This document shows, in pieces, positions 44,500-53,830 of a stretch of DNA of 64,000 nt; position 1 is the stretch's first letter, and each line of letters begins with the position of its first letter. The translations under genes and the position numbers were made by a program. This DNA comes from Kumtagia sp964244725. Lineage in GTDB: Bacteria > Pseudomonadota > Alphaproteobacteria > Rhizobiales > Rhizobiaceae. Location: assembly GCA_964244725.1 (NCBI GenBank), contig CAXTJQ010000007.1, forward strand, positions 134,425 to 198,424. The letters are read 5' to 3'. The notes beneath the pieces were generated by a model. It searched no databases. It saw only the letters and a program-made list of their open reading frames with translations, and had not been told where the DNA came from.

Positions 44500-45123
44500 A
44501 TGCAATTCTCTCCGCGGGCGCGCAGCGCCGCGAAGCGTCTCGGATATGGGCTGGCTTGTTTCCTCCTCGGCCTCATCGCCAGCGAGGCCTCCGCCGGGGC
44601 CCCTATGCTCACCGGCGGCCTGACGTCGCAACCCATCGGCCACTACGAATTCTGCAAGGCCAAACCCGCCGAATGCTCGATCCGCAGCCGCGATCTCGGC
44701 CCCGAGCCTATGTCGGCCGCCTTGATGGGTTTGATCCAGCGCATCAACAGCGCGGTCAACGCGGCGGTCAAGCCGATGAACGATTTCGATCTCTACGGCC
44801 GGGACGAGGTCTGGGCCTACCCGACGGCAGGCGCGGGCGATTGTGAAGACTATGTGCTCGAAAAGCGTCGCGAGCTCAACGACAGCGGCTTGTCGCTCTC
44901 GAACCTGCTGATCACGGTCGTGCGAAAGCCAGATGGCGAAGGCCACGCCGTCCTGACCATCCGCACCAGCAAGGGCGATTTGATTCTCGACAATCTGACC
45001 AACGCGGTGCGCGACTGGACCCAGACCGGCTACCGGTTCCTCAAGCGGCAGTCGAGCGAGCATACCGGCCGCTGGGTGACCATTCGCGAGGGCGTGGCGC
45101 CGCTCGTCGGGTCGGTGGAATAG
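44500..45123 (+). CDS. Transglutaminase-like periplasmic cysteine peptidase (BTLCP)
   Basis: A bacterial transglutaminase-like cysteine proteinase, the family of LapG. The 207-residue product has a signal peptide (about 1-32, ending ASEASA). The catalytic triad is C115 (AGDCEDYV), H149 (EGHAVLT) and D164 (LILDN). In LapG-type systems the enzyme trims surface adhesins under c-di-GMP control; the role of small rhizobial members is less clear. GGCGGGTGGG lies before the ATG and a perfect CtrA box sits immediately upstream. No LapD-like partner is adjacent. Confidence 0.85.
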   Translation: MQFSPRARSAAKRLGYGLACFLLGLIASEASAGAPMLTGGLTSQPIGHYEFCKAKPAECSIRSRDLGPEPMSAALMGLIQRINSAVNAAVKPMNDFDLYGRDEVWAYPTAGAGDCEDYVLEKRRELNDSGLSLSNLLITVVRKPDGEGHAVLTIRTSKGDLILDNLTNAVRDWTQTGYRFLKRQSSEHTGRWVTIREGVAPLVGSVE

Positions 45124-45313
45124 CTGGCAAAGGCGCCAAGGCCGAAAACGCTCGACCCTCACGCTGACTGCCCGACATGAAGCTCATCAAGCCGGAGTTT
45201 CGCGGCGAGCGGAAAGAACAGCCTGCTTCAGTTTGGAAAGCCGAGCATGGCGGTTCGATCCGTCCGTTGGGCGGCGTCGCCTTGTGCGCCGTGCATAACC
45301 GGCATTCGACGGG

Positions 45314-46843
45314 TCAGGCGGCCTGCGCCAGCCTTTCTCCCGCCACGCGGTAGGAGATCGCCTCGGCAAGATGGATGCGCCCGACCTGCTCGCTTCCATC
45401 CAGATCGGCCAGCGTCCGGGCGACCTTGAGAACGCGGTGATAGGCGCGGGCTGAAAAGCCTATTTTCTCGCTCGCGTCGCGCAGGAGCCCTAGCCCGGCG
45501 GCATCCGGGCGCGCGATCTCCTCGACCAGCGCCGTGGCGCATTGCGCGTTGGTCGCACAGGCCGCGCCGAGCGCCTCGAAGCGCCGGCGCTGGATGGCGC
45601 GGGCCTTCGCCACGCGCGCCGCGACCATGACGCTTGCCTCGGATCTGGACGGCCGGATCAGGTCGCTCGCCTTAACGGCGGGGACCTCGACGCGCAGGTC
45701 GATGCGGTCGAGCAGCGGTCCGGAGATGCGGGCCTGATAGTCGCCGAGGCAGCGCGGCCCACGGGCGCAACGGTAGCCGGGCTCGCCGGCCATGCCGCAT
45801 TTGCACGGGTTCATCGCCGCCACCAGTTGCACCCGGGCCGGATAAGTGACGCGGCTGTTGGCGCGCGCGATCATGCATTCGCCACTCTCGATGGGCTGGC
45901 GCAGCGAATCGAGCACCGCCGGCGTGAACTCGGGCAATTCGTCGAGGAACAGCACGCCGTGATGGGCGAGCGAGACCTCGCCCGGCCTGACCCGAAGGCC
46001 GCCGCCGACCATCGCGGCCATCGACGCGGAATGGTGCGGCGCGCGGAACGGGCGACGGTCACTCAGCCTGCCGTCGGCGAGATCGCCGGCGATCGAGGCG
46101 ATCATGGAAACTTCGAGCAATTCCTTCGGCAAAAGCGGCGGCAGGATCGAGGGCAGCCGCTGCGCGAGCATCGATTTGCCGGAGCCGGGCGGGCCGACCA
46201 TCAGCAGATTGTGGCCGCCGGCCGCGGCGATTTCGAGCGCTCGCTTGGCCGATTCCTGCCCCTTGATGTCGGCCAGGTCCGGCAAGAGCCCGCCGGCGGC
46301 CTGGACGCGCGCTTCGGGCCGCGACAGGACCTGCGTGCCGCGAAAATGATTGGCGATGGCGATCAGGCTGCGCGGCGCCAGGATATCCATGTCGGCGCTG
46401 GCCCAGGCGGCTTCCGGCCCGCATTCGGACGGGCAGATCAGCCCCTTGTCCTCGGCATTGGCGGCCATGGCCGCCGGCAGAACGCCGGCGACGGCGGCGA
46501 TGGTCCCGTCGAGCGACAGTTCTCCGAGCACGACATAGCCCGCCAGCGCATCGCCCGGGATCGCGCCGAGACCCGCCATCAGCCCCAGCGCGATCGGCAG
46601 GTCGTAGTGGCTGCCCTCTTTCGGCAGATCGGCCGGCGCGAGGTTCACCGTGACCTTCTTGGCCGGCATCGACAGGCCTGACGCATGCAGCGCCGCCTGG
46701 ACGCGCTCCCGGCTTTCGGCGACCGCCTTGTCGGCAAGACCGACGATATGGATGTTGGGCTTTCCGGGCGCGATCATCACCTGGACGTCGATCGGGACAG
46801 CCTCGATGCCCTGAAACGCCACCGTGCGAACGCGCGATACCAT
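45314..46843 (-). CDS. comM: YifB/ComM-type Mg-chelatase-like AAA ATPase
   Basis: A hexameric AAA+ helicase family which, as ComM, promotes branch migration in natural transformation. The 509-residue product has the N-terminal ChlI-like domain (1-165), AAA core with Walker A GPPGSGKS (217-224), Walker B VLFLDELPEF, the zinc-like Cys cluster MNPCKCG...RCARGPRC, and the C-terminal helical lid (GFSARAYHRVLKVARTLADL). It lies beside gshB on the same strand, as in related genomes. Confidence 0.93.
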   Translation of the reverse strand: MVSRVRTVAFQGIEAVPIDVQVMIAPGKPNIHIVGLADKAVAESRERVQAALHASGLSMPAKKVTVNLAPADLPKEGSHYDLPIALGLMAGLGAIPGDALAGYVVLGELSLDGTIAAVAGVLPAAMAANAEDKGLICPSECGPEAAWASADMDILAPRSLIAIANHFRGTQVLSRPEARVQAAGGLLPDLADIKGQESAKRALEIAAAGGHNLLMVGPPGSGKSMLAQRLPSILPPLLPKELLEVSMIASIAGDLADGRLSDRRPFRAPHHSASMAAMVGGGLRVRPGEVSLAHHGVLFLDELPEFTPAVLDSLRQPIESGECMIARANSRVTYPARVQLVAAMNPCKCGMAGEPGYRCARGPRCLGDYQARISGPLLDRIDLRVEVPAVKASDLIRPSRSEASVMVAARVAKARAIQRRRFEALGAACATNAQCATALVEEIARPDAAGLGLLRDASEKIGFSARAYHRVLKVARTLADLDGSEQVGRIHLAEAISYRVAGERLAQAA

Positions 46844-46959
46844 ACTTTGCTCCGGATCGCGCGGGAGAGTACCAATCCTCCCGCAAGGTCAGCAATCAAG
46901 CATGGAATTTTTGATGGCGCAAGAACAATTCAAGAACAAATTGGGCGTGGTTGGCGGAT

Positions 46960-47901
46960 TCAGGCCCGCTTCGACTCCACTGCGTCCCAGAACAGGCTTG
47001 CGATGTCGGCGCCGCCGAAGCGCTTGACCTCGCGCACGCCGGTCGGCGAGGTCACGTTGATTTCGGTCATGTAGTCGCCGATCACGTCGATGCCGACGAG
47101 AATGAACCCGCGCGCTTTCAGCGCCGGCCCGATGCGCGCGCAGATCTCGCGTTCGCGCGCCGTAAGTTCCGTCCTTTCGGCGCGGCCGCCGACATGCATG
47201 TTGGAGCGCGAATCGTGTTCGGCGGGCACGCGGTTGATCGCGCCGACCGGTTCGCCGTCGATCAGGATGATGCGTTTGTCGCCGTTGCGCACATCCTTGA
47301 GGTAACGCTGGACGATGAACGGCTCACGGAACATCTGGCTGAACATCTCGAGCAGCGAGGCGAGGTTGCGGTCGGCTTCCAGCATGTGGAAGATGCCGGC
47401 GCCGCCATTGCCGTAGAGCGGCTTGACGATGATGTCGCCATGCGCCTTGCGGAACGCGGCGACATCGAGGGGGTCGCGCGTGATCAGCGTCTCGGGCATC
47501 AGGTCGGCGAATTCGGTGACGAAGATCTTTTCCGGGCTGTTGCGGACCCATGTCGGATCGTTGACAACCAAAGTGTTGGGATGGATTCGCTCCAGGATAT
47601 GCGTGGTGGTGATGTAGTTCATGTCGAAGGGCGGATCCTGGCGCAACAGCACCACGTCCATCTCCGACAGATCGGTGCGGACCTGCTCGCCCAGGGTGAA
47701 GTGGTCGCCCTTGACATCGCGCACCGTCATGGCCTCGACCCGGGCGAAAACCTTGCCGTCGGCCAGCGACAAGCGGGCCGGGGTATAGTGGTGGAGATCG
47801 TGGCCGCGGCGCTGCGCTTCAAGTGCGAGCGCGAACGTGGTGTCGCCGGCGATCGACACCGTCGAGACATGATCCATCTGGATGGCGATCTTCAGCGGCA
47901 T
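46960..47901 (-). CDS. gshB: Glutathione synthetase
   Basis: Joins gamma-glutamylcysteine and glycine. The 313-residue ATP-grasp enzyme starts MPLKIAIQMDHVSTVSIAGD. It has LLRQDPPFDMNYI, IVKPLYGNGGAGIF (ATP-grasp glycine loop), GDKRIILIDGEPVGAINRVP and the metal-binding EINVTSPTG. The ATG at 47901 matches the conserved N-terminus; ATG 47922 and 47934 are in frame but would add an unusual tail. It is followed by comM after a 116-bp gap. Confidence 0.94.
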   Translation of the reverse strand: MPLKIAIQMDHVSTVSIAGDTTFALALEAQRRGHDLHHYTPARLSLADGKVFARVEAMTVRDVKGDHFTLGEQVRTDLSEMDVVLLRQDPPFDMNYITTTHILERIHPNTLVVNDPTWVRNSPEKIFVTEFADLMPETLITRDPLDVAAFRKAHGDIIVKPLYGNGGAGIFHMLEADRNLASLLEMFSQMFREPFIVQRYLKDVRNGDKRIILIDGEPVGAINRVPAEHDSRSNMHVGGRAERTELTAREREICARIGPALKARGFILVGIDVIGDYMTEINVTSPTGVREVKRFGGADIASLFWDAVESKRA

Positions 47902-48016
47902 GGAGAAAGCACCGACGTTCATTGCAGCGGGCACATGCGGCGCTCGTCGCTATCGTGTCAAGGATGCCCCCCGGCCCGGATAGGGGTTGCGCAGGCCTGA
48001 CGGATGCACGCCGCGG

Positions 48017-49522
48017 CTATTTTTCGCGCGCGTAGACGATCGTTTCGGCGTCGGCATAGACGCGGCTCCAACCGGGCAGTTCGTCGAAGAACGGAACGCG
48101 CGTATCATTCTTGACGAGAAGCGCCCAGCCAATGTCATATTTGTTGATCTCCTCAATGAGGAGCGGTTCGCCGGAGCTCAATCCGGCGTCCGAATCATGC
48201 TTCATGAAGCCGCCGAGGAAAAGCTGATCGGTCCGTCCGTCGATGAAGGTCTTGATTCCGTTGAAAATCAGCGTGCCGCCCAGATCGTAGGAGTTGAGGA
48301 CGTTGCGGGCGGTCAGGCCGTGGGTGCGGGCGAAGGCGATGGCGCCATCCGCCGATGTCTTGGCGCTTGGAGCGATCGCCGGGCCGGACATGAAAATCGC
48401 GGCTGCCAAAGTCGCCGCCATAGCCATGACGGCCACGACCGGCGCGAAACGTTTGGCGAACAATGTTTCCAGGCCGTCACGGGCCGCCTGCGCCCAGCGC
48501 TGCGCGGACAATTGGGGATACTGCGCGGCGACATCGGCTGCGGCCACCACCGGAAGCAGCAGCATCGGCAGATACATGAACCGGGTGTGCAGGAAGTAAA
48601 GATGCAGGGCGAGGACAAAAAACAGCGCCTTTGCCCAGCCGATGCGCAGCCCGGAAACCAGTAGACCAAAATAGGCGAGCAACAGCGCGCCCTCCTGGAC
48701 GCCGTTCCGCGTCGCATCGAATGGCAGCCACTCGCCGATCAACGCGACCGCCTCGTTGCCGCTCATCACCGAGAAGGTCGCGAGGATGGCATTGACGCCG
48801 TAGGGATGAACGATGCTGACCAAGGGGCAGAGCAGGCCGAAGGCCACCCACCGGACGAGCAGACGAGGATTGGTAAACCGGACCCGCCGCAAGAGGTCGA
48901 GGCCGGCGAAAAGGGCGATGACGAAGCCGAAGGTGAACGCCGCGTGCAAATTCGCCCAAAGACAAAGCAGCGGAAGCAGCGACATCGGCGGCGCGCGCTC
49001 TTCCCGCGCGGCATCGAACAACTGCGCGGTCCAGACGACGATGATCGGCAGGGTGAAGATGATCGGACGGGCGTTGTAAAGCGGGCAGACGAGGATCGCC
49101 ACGCCGAGCGTCAGCGCCAGCGCCGCGATGGGCTTGAGGACGGACGTGAAGTGCCAGGCGAGCGCGAAAACCATGAGGGCGATGGAAGCAACCGTGATGA
49201 GCGCGACGCCGTTCCAGCCGCCAATGGCGTAGGCGGACGCCATCAAGAGCTGTCCGAGCCATTCCTTCGCGATCCAGGGCTGGCCGGCGAAGGTATGAGA
49301 ATAGCTATCGGCGACGGGGAACGACCAATTTGCAAGAAGGTCCAGCCCCACTCTCACGTGCCACCAATTGTCGGGATCGCCCAGCAGCGAGTCTGCGGAG
49401 GCAAGCACCATTATGGCGGTAAGCAGCGGCGCAAACAGGCAGAACGCCCATCGAATGCGCGCCGGATCTTCAATCGCTTGCGGCGTTCCGACCCAAGCGC
49501 GCCCGCCCACCGCCATCGTCAT
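48017..49522 (-). CDS. Polytopic membrane protein, possible GT-C-type glycosyltransferase
   Basis: About ten or more hydrophobic segments in 501 residues, then a soluble C-terminal domain of about 110 residues (NSYDLGGTLIFNGIKTFIDGRTDQ onward). The first periplasmic loop has DPDNWWHVRVGLDLL, an acidic loop pattern like that of GT-C glycosyltransferases. The C-terminal DGR and D-x-GWALLVKNDTRVPFFDEL are shared with uncharacterised membrane proteins. AAGAGGT precedes the ATG at 49522. Downstream of a methyltransferase and a GT2 gene on the same strand, it may take part in polyprenyl-linked glycan transfer (inference). Confidence 0.6.
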   Translation of the reverse strand: MTMAVGGRAWVGTPQAIEDPARIRWAFCLFAPLLTAIMVLASADSLLGDPDNWWHVRVGLDLLANWSFPVADSYSHTFAGQPWIAKEWLGQLLMASAYAIGGWNGVALITVASIALMVFALAWHFTSVLKPIAALALTLGVAILVCPLYNARPIIFTLPIIVVWTAQLFDAAREERAPPMSLLPLLCLWANLHAAFTFGFVIALFAGLDLLRRVRFTNPRLLVRWVAFGLLCPLVSIVHPYGVNAILATFSVMSGNEAVALIGEWLPFDATRNGVQEGALLLAYFGLLVSGLRIGWAKALFFVLALHLYFLHTRFMYLPMLLLPVVAAADVAAQYPQLSAQRWAQAARDGLETLFAKRFAPVVAVMAMAATLAAAIFMSGPAIAPSAKTSADGAIAFARTHGLTARNVLNSYDLGGTLIFNGIKTFIDGRTDQLFLGGFMKHDSDAGLSSGEPLLIEEINKYDIGWALLVKNDTRVPFFDELPGWSRVYADAETIVYAREK

Positions 49523-49664
49523 TGGATACCTCTTTTCCCGCAGCATCGGCGGCGCCCGGCGCCCCAACAGCATATACTCGCCTAATGCTGACGATTCAGT
49601 TATGGGAACATCCGCGATCGCGCGCATACGGGTCGGCTGCCGCCAGTGGCCATGGCGACCGACA

Positions 49665-50366
49665 TCACACTGGCTGCTTCACCGACTGGATGAAATATTG
49701 CGCCCCTATCGGCATGCGGGTCAGCCAGGATTCGAGACCGCGAAGCGCCGCGAGCGCTCTTGGGAAGAAAATCCGGTAGCTGATGCGCGGTTTGCAAAGG
49801 CCCGCCGCCGTCATGCGCCGGACCAACTCGGGCGCGCTGATCAGCACCGCATTTTCATCGAAAACACAGTTGCGCACCGCATGCAGCGTCAACGGATTCC
49901 AGGGGTTGTGCTCGAAGACGAAGAAACTGCCGCCGACCGCAAGCACACGGTTGATCTCGGCGAGAAGGACCGGGTGCAAGTCTTCGGGAATGTGATGGAA
50001 GACGCAGGCGGCGAACACCAGGTCGAAATGATTGTCCGGAAACGGGATGGTCGCGCCGCCGAACGGCTCGAAGCGCGCTTGCTCCGGAAAGCGGCGAGCC
50101 GCGATCGCAAGGGATTCGGCGGAAGGGTCCAGCGCCACGATCTCGCTGTCTGGAAAAGCCGCACGCATCGGACCAAGGGAATTGCCGACGCCCGCGCCGA
50201 AATCGAGGATGCGCCGCGGCATCCCGGCGGCGCGCGCGAGCGTTCGGGACACGTCGTCAATTTTATACTTGGCGAAGAAGTCGGGCGTTTCTCCGCTGAG
50301 GCGAATGCTGGAGGCGTGACTTTCCTGGTATTCCCGCGCGAAACGGTCGAACTCGGCCTCAAGCAC
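49665..50366 (-). CDS. Class I SAM-dependent methyltransferase
   Basis: A 233-residue methyltransferase with SAM motif I ILDFGAGVGNSLGPM, acidic motif VALDPSAES, and post-motif DLVFAACVFHHIPEDLHPVLLAEINRVLAVGG of the Methyltransf_11 type. The start is a GTG at 50366, overlapping the GT2 stop by eight bases, so the genes are coupled. Substrate unknown; glycan or lipid-linked intermediates are plausible from the neighbours. Confidence 0.85.
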   Translation of the reverse strand: MLEAEFDRFAREYQESHASSIRLSGETPDFFAKYKIDDVSRTLARAAGMPRRILDFGAGVGNSLGPMRAAFPDSEIVALDPSAESLAIAARRFPEQARFEPFGGATIPFPDNHFDLVFAACVFHHIPEDLHPVLLAEINRVLAVGGSFFVFEHNPWNPLTLHAVRNCVFDENAVLISAPELVRRMTAAGLCKPRISYRIFFPRALAALRGLESWLTRMPIGAQYFIQSVKQPV

Positions 50367-51399
50367 GCGACGCCTCGCGGACCAACTCCTGGAGGCGGAC
50401 GACATGAGGCGTGGCGGCTTCCGCAGCTTCTCCGCACGAGACGATGTCCCTGATATTATAAAGCGGCCGCCGCTTGGTCTCCATGTACATCCGGCCCAGA
50501 TATTCGCCGAACACCCCAAGCATCAGAAGCTGAACACTGCCGATCACCAAAATCAGCGCGGCGATGCTGGTCCAGCCCGGGAGCACGTGATTGGTCGCCC
50601 AGGCGATTAACGTATTGGCGAGCGCGAGCAGGCCGAGAATCCCAAAGAGCGCACCGAGCAGCGAGGCGATCCGGAGCGGAATGACGGAAAAGCTCGTCAT
50701 GGCGTCCACGGCCAGCAGCAGCATCTTGCGCAGCGGATATTGCGTCTTGCCCGCAAAGCGCGCCTGCCTGCGATAGGAAAACGCCGCCTGGCGCAGGCCG
50801 ACCCAGCTCACCATGCCGCGGATAAAACGATAGCGCTCCGGCATCGCGTTGAGGAAATCGACGGCGCGGCGGCTCATCAGCCGGAAATCCCCGGTATCGG
50901 GCGCGATGTCGACATCGACCATTCGTCTCAACACGCGGTAGAACACGGCGGCGGAAGCGCGCTTGAACCATGTCTCGCCGTCGCGCTTTTCGCGCTGGCC
51001 ATAAACGACGTCGAAACCCTCGTCCATTTTGGCTGTCATCGGGCCAAGCAGCTCCGGCGGATCCTGAAGATCGGCGTCGAGGATGAGAATGCGGCGGCCG
51101 CGACAAAACTCCAGCCCGGCCGTCAATGCGATCTGGTGACCGTAGTTGCGGGCGAGATCGAGTGCGACGACGTGCGGATCGCTCTTTGCAAGGTCGAGGA
51201 TCGCCTCGCGGGTGCCGTCGGTCGACCCGTCGATCACCAGCACGATCTCATACGATTCGCCGGCCTGTTCGCGGCACGCGGCGGTGACGCGCCGGTGGAG
51301 TTCCCCGATCCCATCGACCTCATTGAAGCACGGGACCACGGCGGAAAGCGCGACCGCGGGTTCGATCAACAATTTCAACGGATGCACCAAAGGAGACAT
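50359..51399 (-). CDS. Glycosyltransferase family 2 with C-terminal membrane anchor (GtrB/DPM-like)
   Basis: Likely transfers a sugar from a nucleotide donor to polyprenyl phosphate. The 346-residue product has a GT2 fold with VVPCFNEVDGI, VIDGSTDGT, the DXD-like DADLQDPPE (108-116) and GDFRLMSRRAVDFL. Two membrane segments lie at about 240-300. GtrB-type products pass the lipid-linked sugar to a GT-C transferase, which the polytopic protein two genes on could be. First of the three-gene reverse-strand group. Confidence 0.88.
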   Translation of the reverse strand: MSPLVHPLKLLIEPAVALSAVVPCFNEVDGIGELHRRVTAACREQAGESYEIVLVIDGSTDGTREAILDLAKSDPHVVALDLARNYGHQIALTAGLEFCRGRRILILDADLQDPPELLGPMTAKMDEGFDVVYGQREKRDGETWFKRASAAVFYRVLRRMVDVDIAPDTGDFRLMSRRAVDFLNAMPERYRFIRGMVSWVGLRQAAFSYRRQARFAGKTQYPLRKMLLLAVDAMTSFSVIPLRIASLLGALFGILGLLALANTLIAWATNHVLPGWTSIAALILVIGSVQLLMLGVFGEYLGRMYMETKRRPLYNIRDIVSCGEAAEAATPHVVRLQELVREASRA

Positions 51400-51613
51400 C
51401 TCCGCTACGGTCGCCCCGTCTTACAGGCCCAGAAGTTAGAAAAGCGATAATTCCGAACCCCGTCTCGCGCCTTCAAATGGCGATGAACCTGACGATTTGT
51501 CCGAATATTGACGTAGCGTGAACCGCTTTCGCCTTCCAAATGCGCACCTCGATACGCTTCCTAAATGGTTTTGGATCATCGTCGACGCTGAAATAGACTT
51601 TGCAGGAATTTGA

Positions 51614-52963
51614 ATGCCGCTGTCTCCAGCGACCGGCCAACAGAGACGGGAACCCAGCGACCTCGCCTTTACCGATCCGCTGACCGGTCTTGGCAACCGT
51701 CGGCGTCTGTCCGACAAGATCAACCGCCTGATCAGCGATAGGGCCGACGATCCCGCCCCATTCGCCGTCGGCATCCTCGATCTCGACGGCTTCAAGCCGA
51801 TCAACGACCTGTTCGGACGCAAGGCGGGCGACGAAATCCTGGTCCAGGTGGCGATGCGTCTGCGCGCGGCGATGGATACGCATTCAATCGTGACCCGGGT
51901 CGGCGCGGACGAATTCGCGTTCCTCTACCCCATGGTGTTTTCCGAAGAGGCCGCCAGCGAACAGGCCCGGATGCTGATCGAGATCATCTCGGCGCCCTAC
52001 GATATCGGCGACCGGACGGCGCGCCTCTCGGCCTCCGTGGGCTGCTCGCTGTTCTTCTCCGGCGACGAGACGACGGAGATCCTGATCGACAAGGCGGAAA
52101 CCGCGCTCTACCAGGCCAAGCGCTCCGGACGCGGCCGCGTGGTGGTCTACAGCCACGACATGGAGGAGGCGGCCAAGCGCGTCACGCGGATCGAGCAGGC
52201 GCTGCGGCGCGCGGTCTCTGCCGGCGAGGTGCAATCCTACTTCCAGCCGATCGTCGAGCTGAAGACCCGCCGCATTCTCGGTTTCGAAACCCTGGCGCGC
52301 TGGACCGACGCCGATCTGGGCCCGGTCTCGCCCTCGGTGTTCATCCCGATCGCCGAGGAGCGCGGCATCATCGGGCCCCTGTCGCAGCTGATGCTGCGCA
52401 AATCGGCGGAAGCGGCGCTCGGCTGGCCGGCGGATATGTTTCTTTCGCTCAACCTTTCGCCATCGCAGCTCGTCGATCAGAACACCGGCCTGCACATCCT
52501 CGCCACGCTCGACCGAACCGGCTTCGATCCACGCCGGCTGGAGGTCGAGATCACGGAGACCAGCCTGGTCAGCGACCCGGTGTCGGCGCAGAAGATCGTC
52601 GGCGACCTGCGCGCTTGCGGCATCCGCGTCTCCCTCGACGATTTCGGGACGGGCCAATCCTCGCTCGGCCGGCTGCGCGAATTCCAGTTCGACAAGCTCA
52701 AGATCGACCGCAGCTTCGTCTCGTCGATCCTCGACGACCGCCCCTCCGAACATATCATCCGCGCCATCCTCGCCATGTGCGAGGGGCTCGGCATGGAGGC
52801 TATCGCCGAAGGGATCGAGAAAGAGGCCCAGGCCGAGCGCCTCGTGGCCTTCGGTTGCAAGGGCGGCCAGGGCTACCTGTTCGGCAAGCCGGTCAACGCC
52901 GAAGCGACGCTCGCGCTTCTGCGCGACACAATGCGCAACGGTCTGCGCGGCGCGGCCGGCTGA
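51614..52963 (+). CDS. GGDEF-EAL domain protein (c-di-GMP metabolism)
   Basis: The 449-residue cytoplasmic protein has an N-terminal GGDEF domain (DPLTGLGNRRRL, then VGADEF at 96-101) and an EAL domain starting near 190. The GGDEF core is GADEF, with Ala for the second Gly, so cyclase activity is doubtful. The EAL motif is ETL (225-227), with the metal Glu kept. LNLSPSQL, EVEITETSL, LDDFGTGQSSL and KIDRSFV are intact, so phosphodiesterase activity is likely. No sensor domain, signal peptide or membrane segment precedes the GGDEF domain. It stands alone. Confidence 0.88.
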   Translation: MPLSPATGQQRREPSDLAFTDPLTGLGNRRRLSDKINRLISDRADDPAPFAVGILDLDGFKPINDLFGRKAGDEILVQVAMRLRAAMDTHSIVTRVGADEFAFLYPMVFSEEAASEQARMLIEIISAPYDIGDRTARLSASVGCSLFFSGDETTEILIDKAETALYQAKRSGRGRVVVYSHDMEEAAKRVTRIEQALRRAVSAGEVQSYFQPIVELKTRRILGFETLARWTDADLGPVSPSVFIPIAEERGIIGPLSQLMLRKSAEAALGWPADMFLSLNLSPSQLVDQNTGLHILATLDRTGFDPRRLEVEITETSLVSDPVSAQKIVGDLRACGIRVSLDDFGTGQSSLGRLREFQFDKLKIDRSFVSSILDDRPSEHIIRAILAMCEGLGMEAIAEGIEKEAQAERLVAFGCKGGQGYLFGKPVNAEATLALLRDTMRNGLRGAAG

Positions 52964-53062
52964 GTCCGCCGGCGAACGTCCGAAGGCGGCAATTTTTCTA
53001 TCGCGCCGGGACACCGGTTCGGTCTATGCATGCGCCGCGATAGTCCAGATCAAGGGTCATGC

Positions 53063-53830
53063 ATGGCACTCTCGGCGCGGTTTCCCGATCTCGATGGCGC
53101 GGCTGTCCTCATCACCGGCGGAGGCTCCGGCATTGGCGCCGCCCTGACCGAGGGCTTCGCCGCGCAGGGATCCAAGGTCGCGTTTCTCGACATCGCCGAA
53201 GCGGCGAGCGAGGCGCTTTGCGATCGCATCGCGGGCAGTCATGGCGTGCGCCCTCTGTTCATCAAGTGCGATGTTCGCGACATCGACGCCATTCGGGCAG
53301 CGATCGCGCAGGCCGAGGCCGCGCATGGCGCGGCGACCACCCTGATCAACAATGCCGCGCTCGACGACAGGCATGACATCGACGACGTGACGGTCGATTA
53401 CTGGGACGACAACCAGGCGATCAACCTGCGGCCGCATTTCTTCACCGCGCAGGCGGTGACGCCCGGCATGCGCGCCGCCGGACATGGTTCGATCATCAAC
53501 TTCACGTCGACATCCTTCATGATCAATCTCGGCACGCTGCCCTCCTATGCGGCAGCGAAAGCCGGCATCATCGGCCTGACCAAGGGTCTAGCCGGAAAGC
53601 TCGGGCCATACGGCATTCGCGTCAATGCTATCGCACCGGGATGGGTCATGACCGAGCGCCAGCGCAAATTGTGGGTGACCGAGGAAAGCCTCAACGCGCA
53701 CATCGAGGGTCAGTGCATCCGGGAACCCATGCAGCCGGACGACCTGCTCGGCCCTTGCCTGTTCCTGGCGTCGAACGCCTCGCGCATGCTGACGGCGCAG
53801 ACGATGATCGTCGACGGCGGCAATTTGTGA
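53063..53830 (+). CDS. Short-chain dehydrogenase, probable D-galactose (aldose) 1-dehydrogenase
   Basis: A classical SDR of 255 residues: TGGGSGIG (18-25) for NAD(P), INNAA (95-99), catalytic Ser near 149-151 in NFTSTSF and Y162-x3-K166. It begins a tightly coupled operon with KDGal kinase, KDPGal aldolase and an SMP-30 lactonase. Together these make a De Ley-Doudoroff-type pathway in which this enzyme would oxidise the aldose to its lactone. Arabinose or fucose could also be substrates. The ATG at 53063 is preferred over 53030 because it gives the normal N-terminus. Confidence 0.82.
   Translation: MALSARFPDLDGAAVLITGGGSGIGAALTEGFAAQGSKVAFLDIAEAASEALCDRIAGSHGVRPLFIKCDVRDIDAIRAAIAQAEAAHGAATTLINNAALDDRHDIDDVTVDYWDDNQAINLRPHFFTAQAVTPGMRAAGHGSIINFTSTSFMINLGTLPSYAAAKAGIIGLTKGLAGKLGPYGIRVNAIAPGWVMTERQRKLWVTEESLNAHIEGQCIREPMQPDDLLGPCLFLASNASRMLTAQTMIVDGGNL

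Noticed and set aside
45178..45351. Forward 57-codon frame between the cysteine peptidase and comM
   Set aside because: Runs into the convergent comM 3' end, no ribosome binding site and no recognisable motif.
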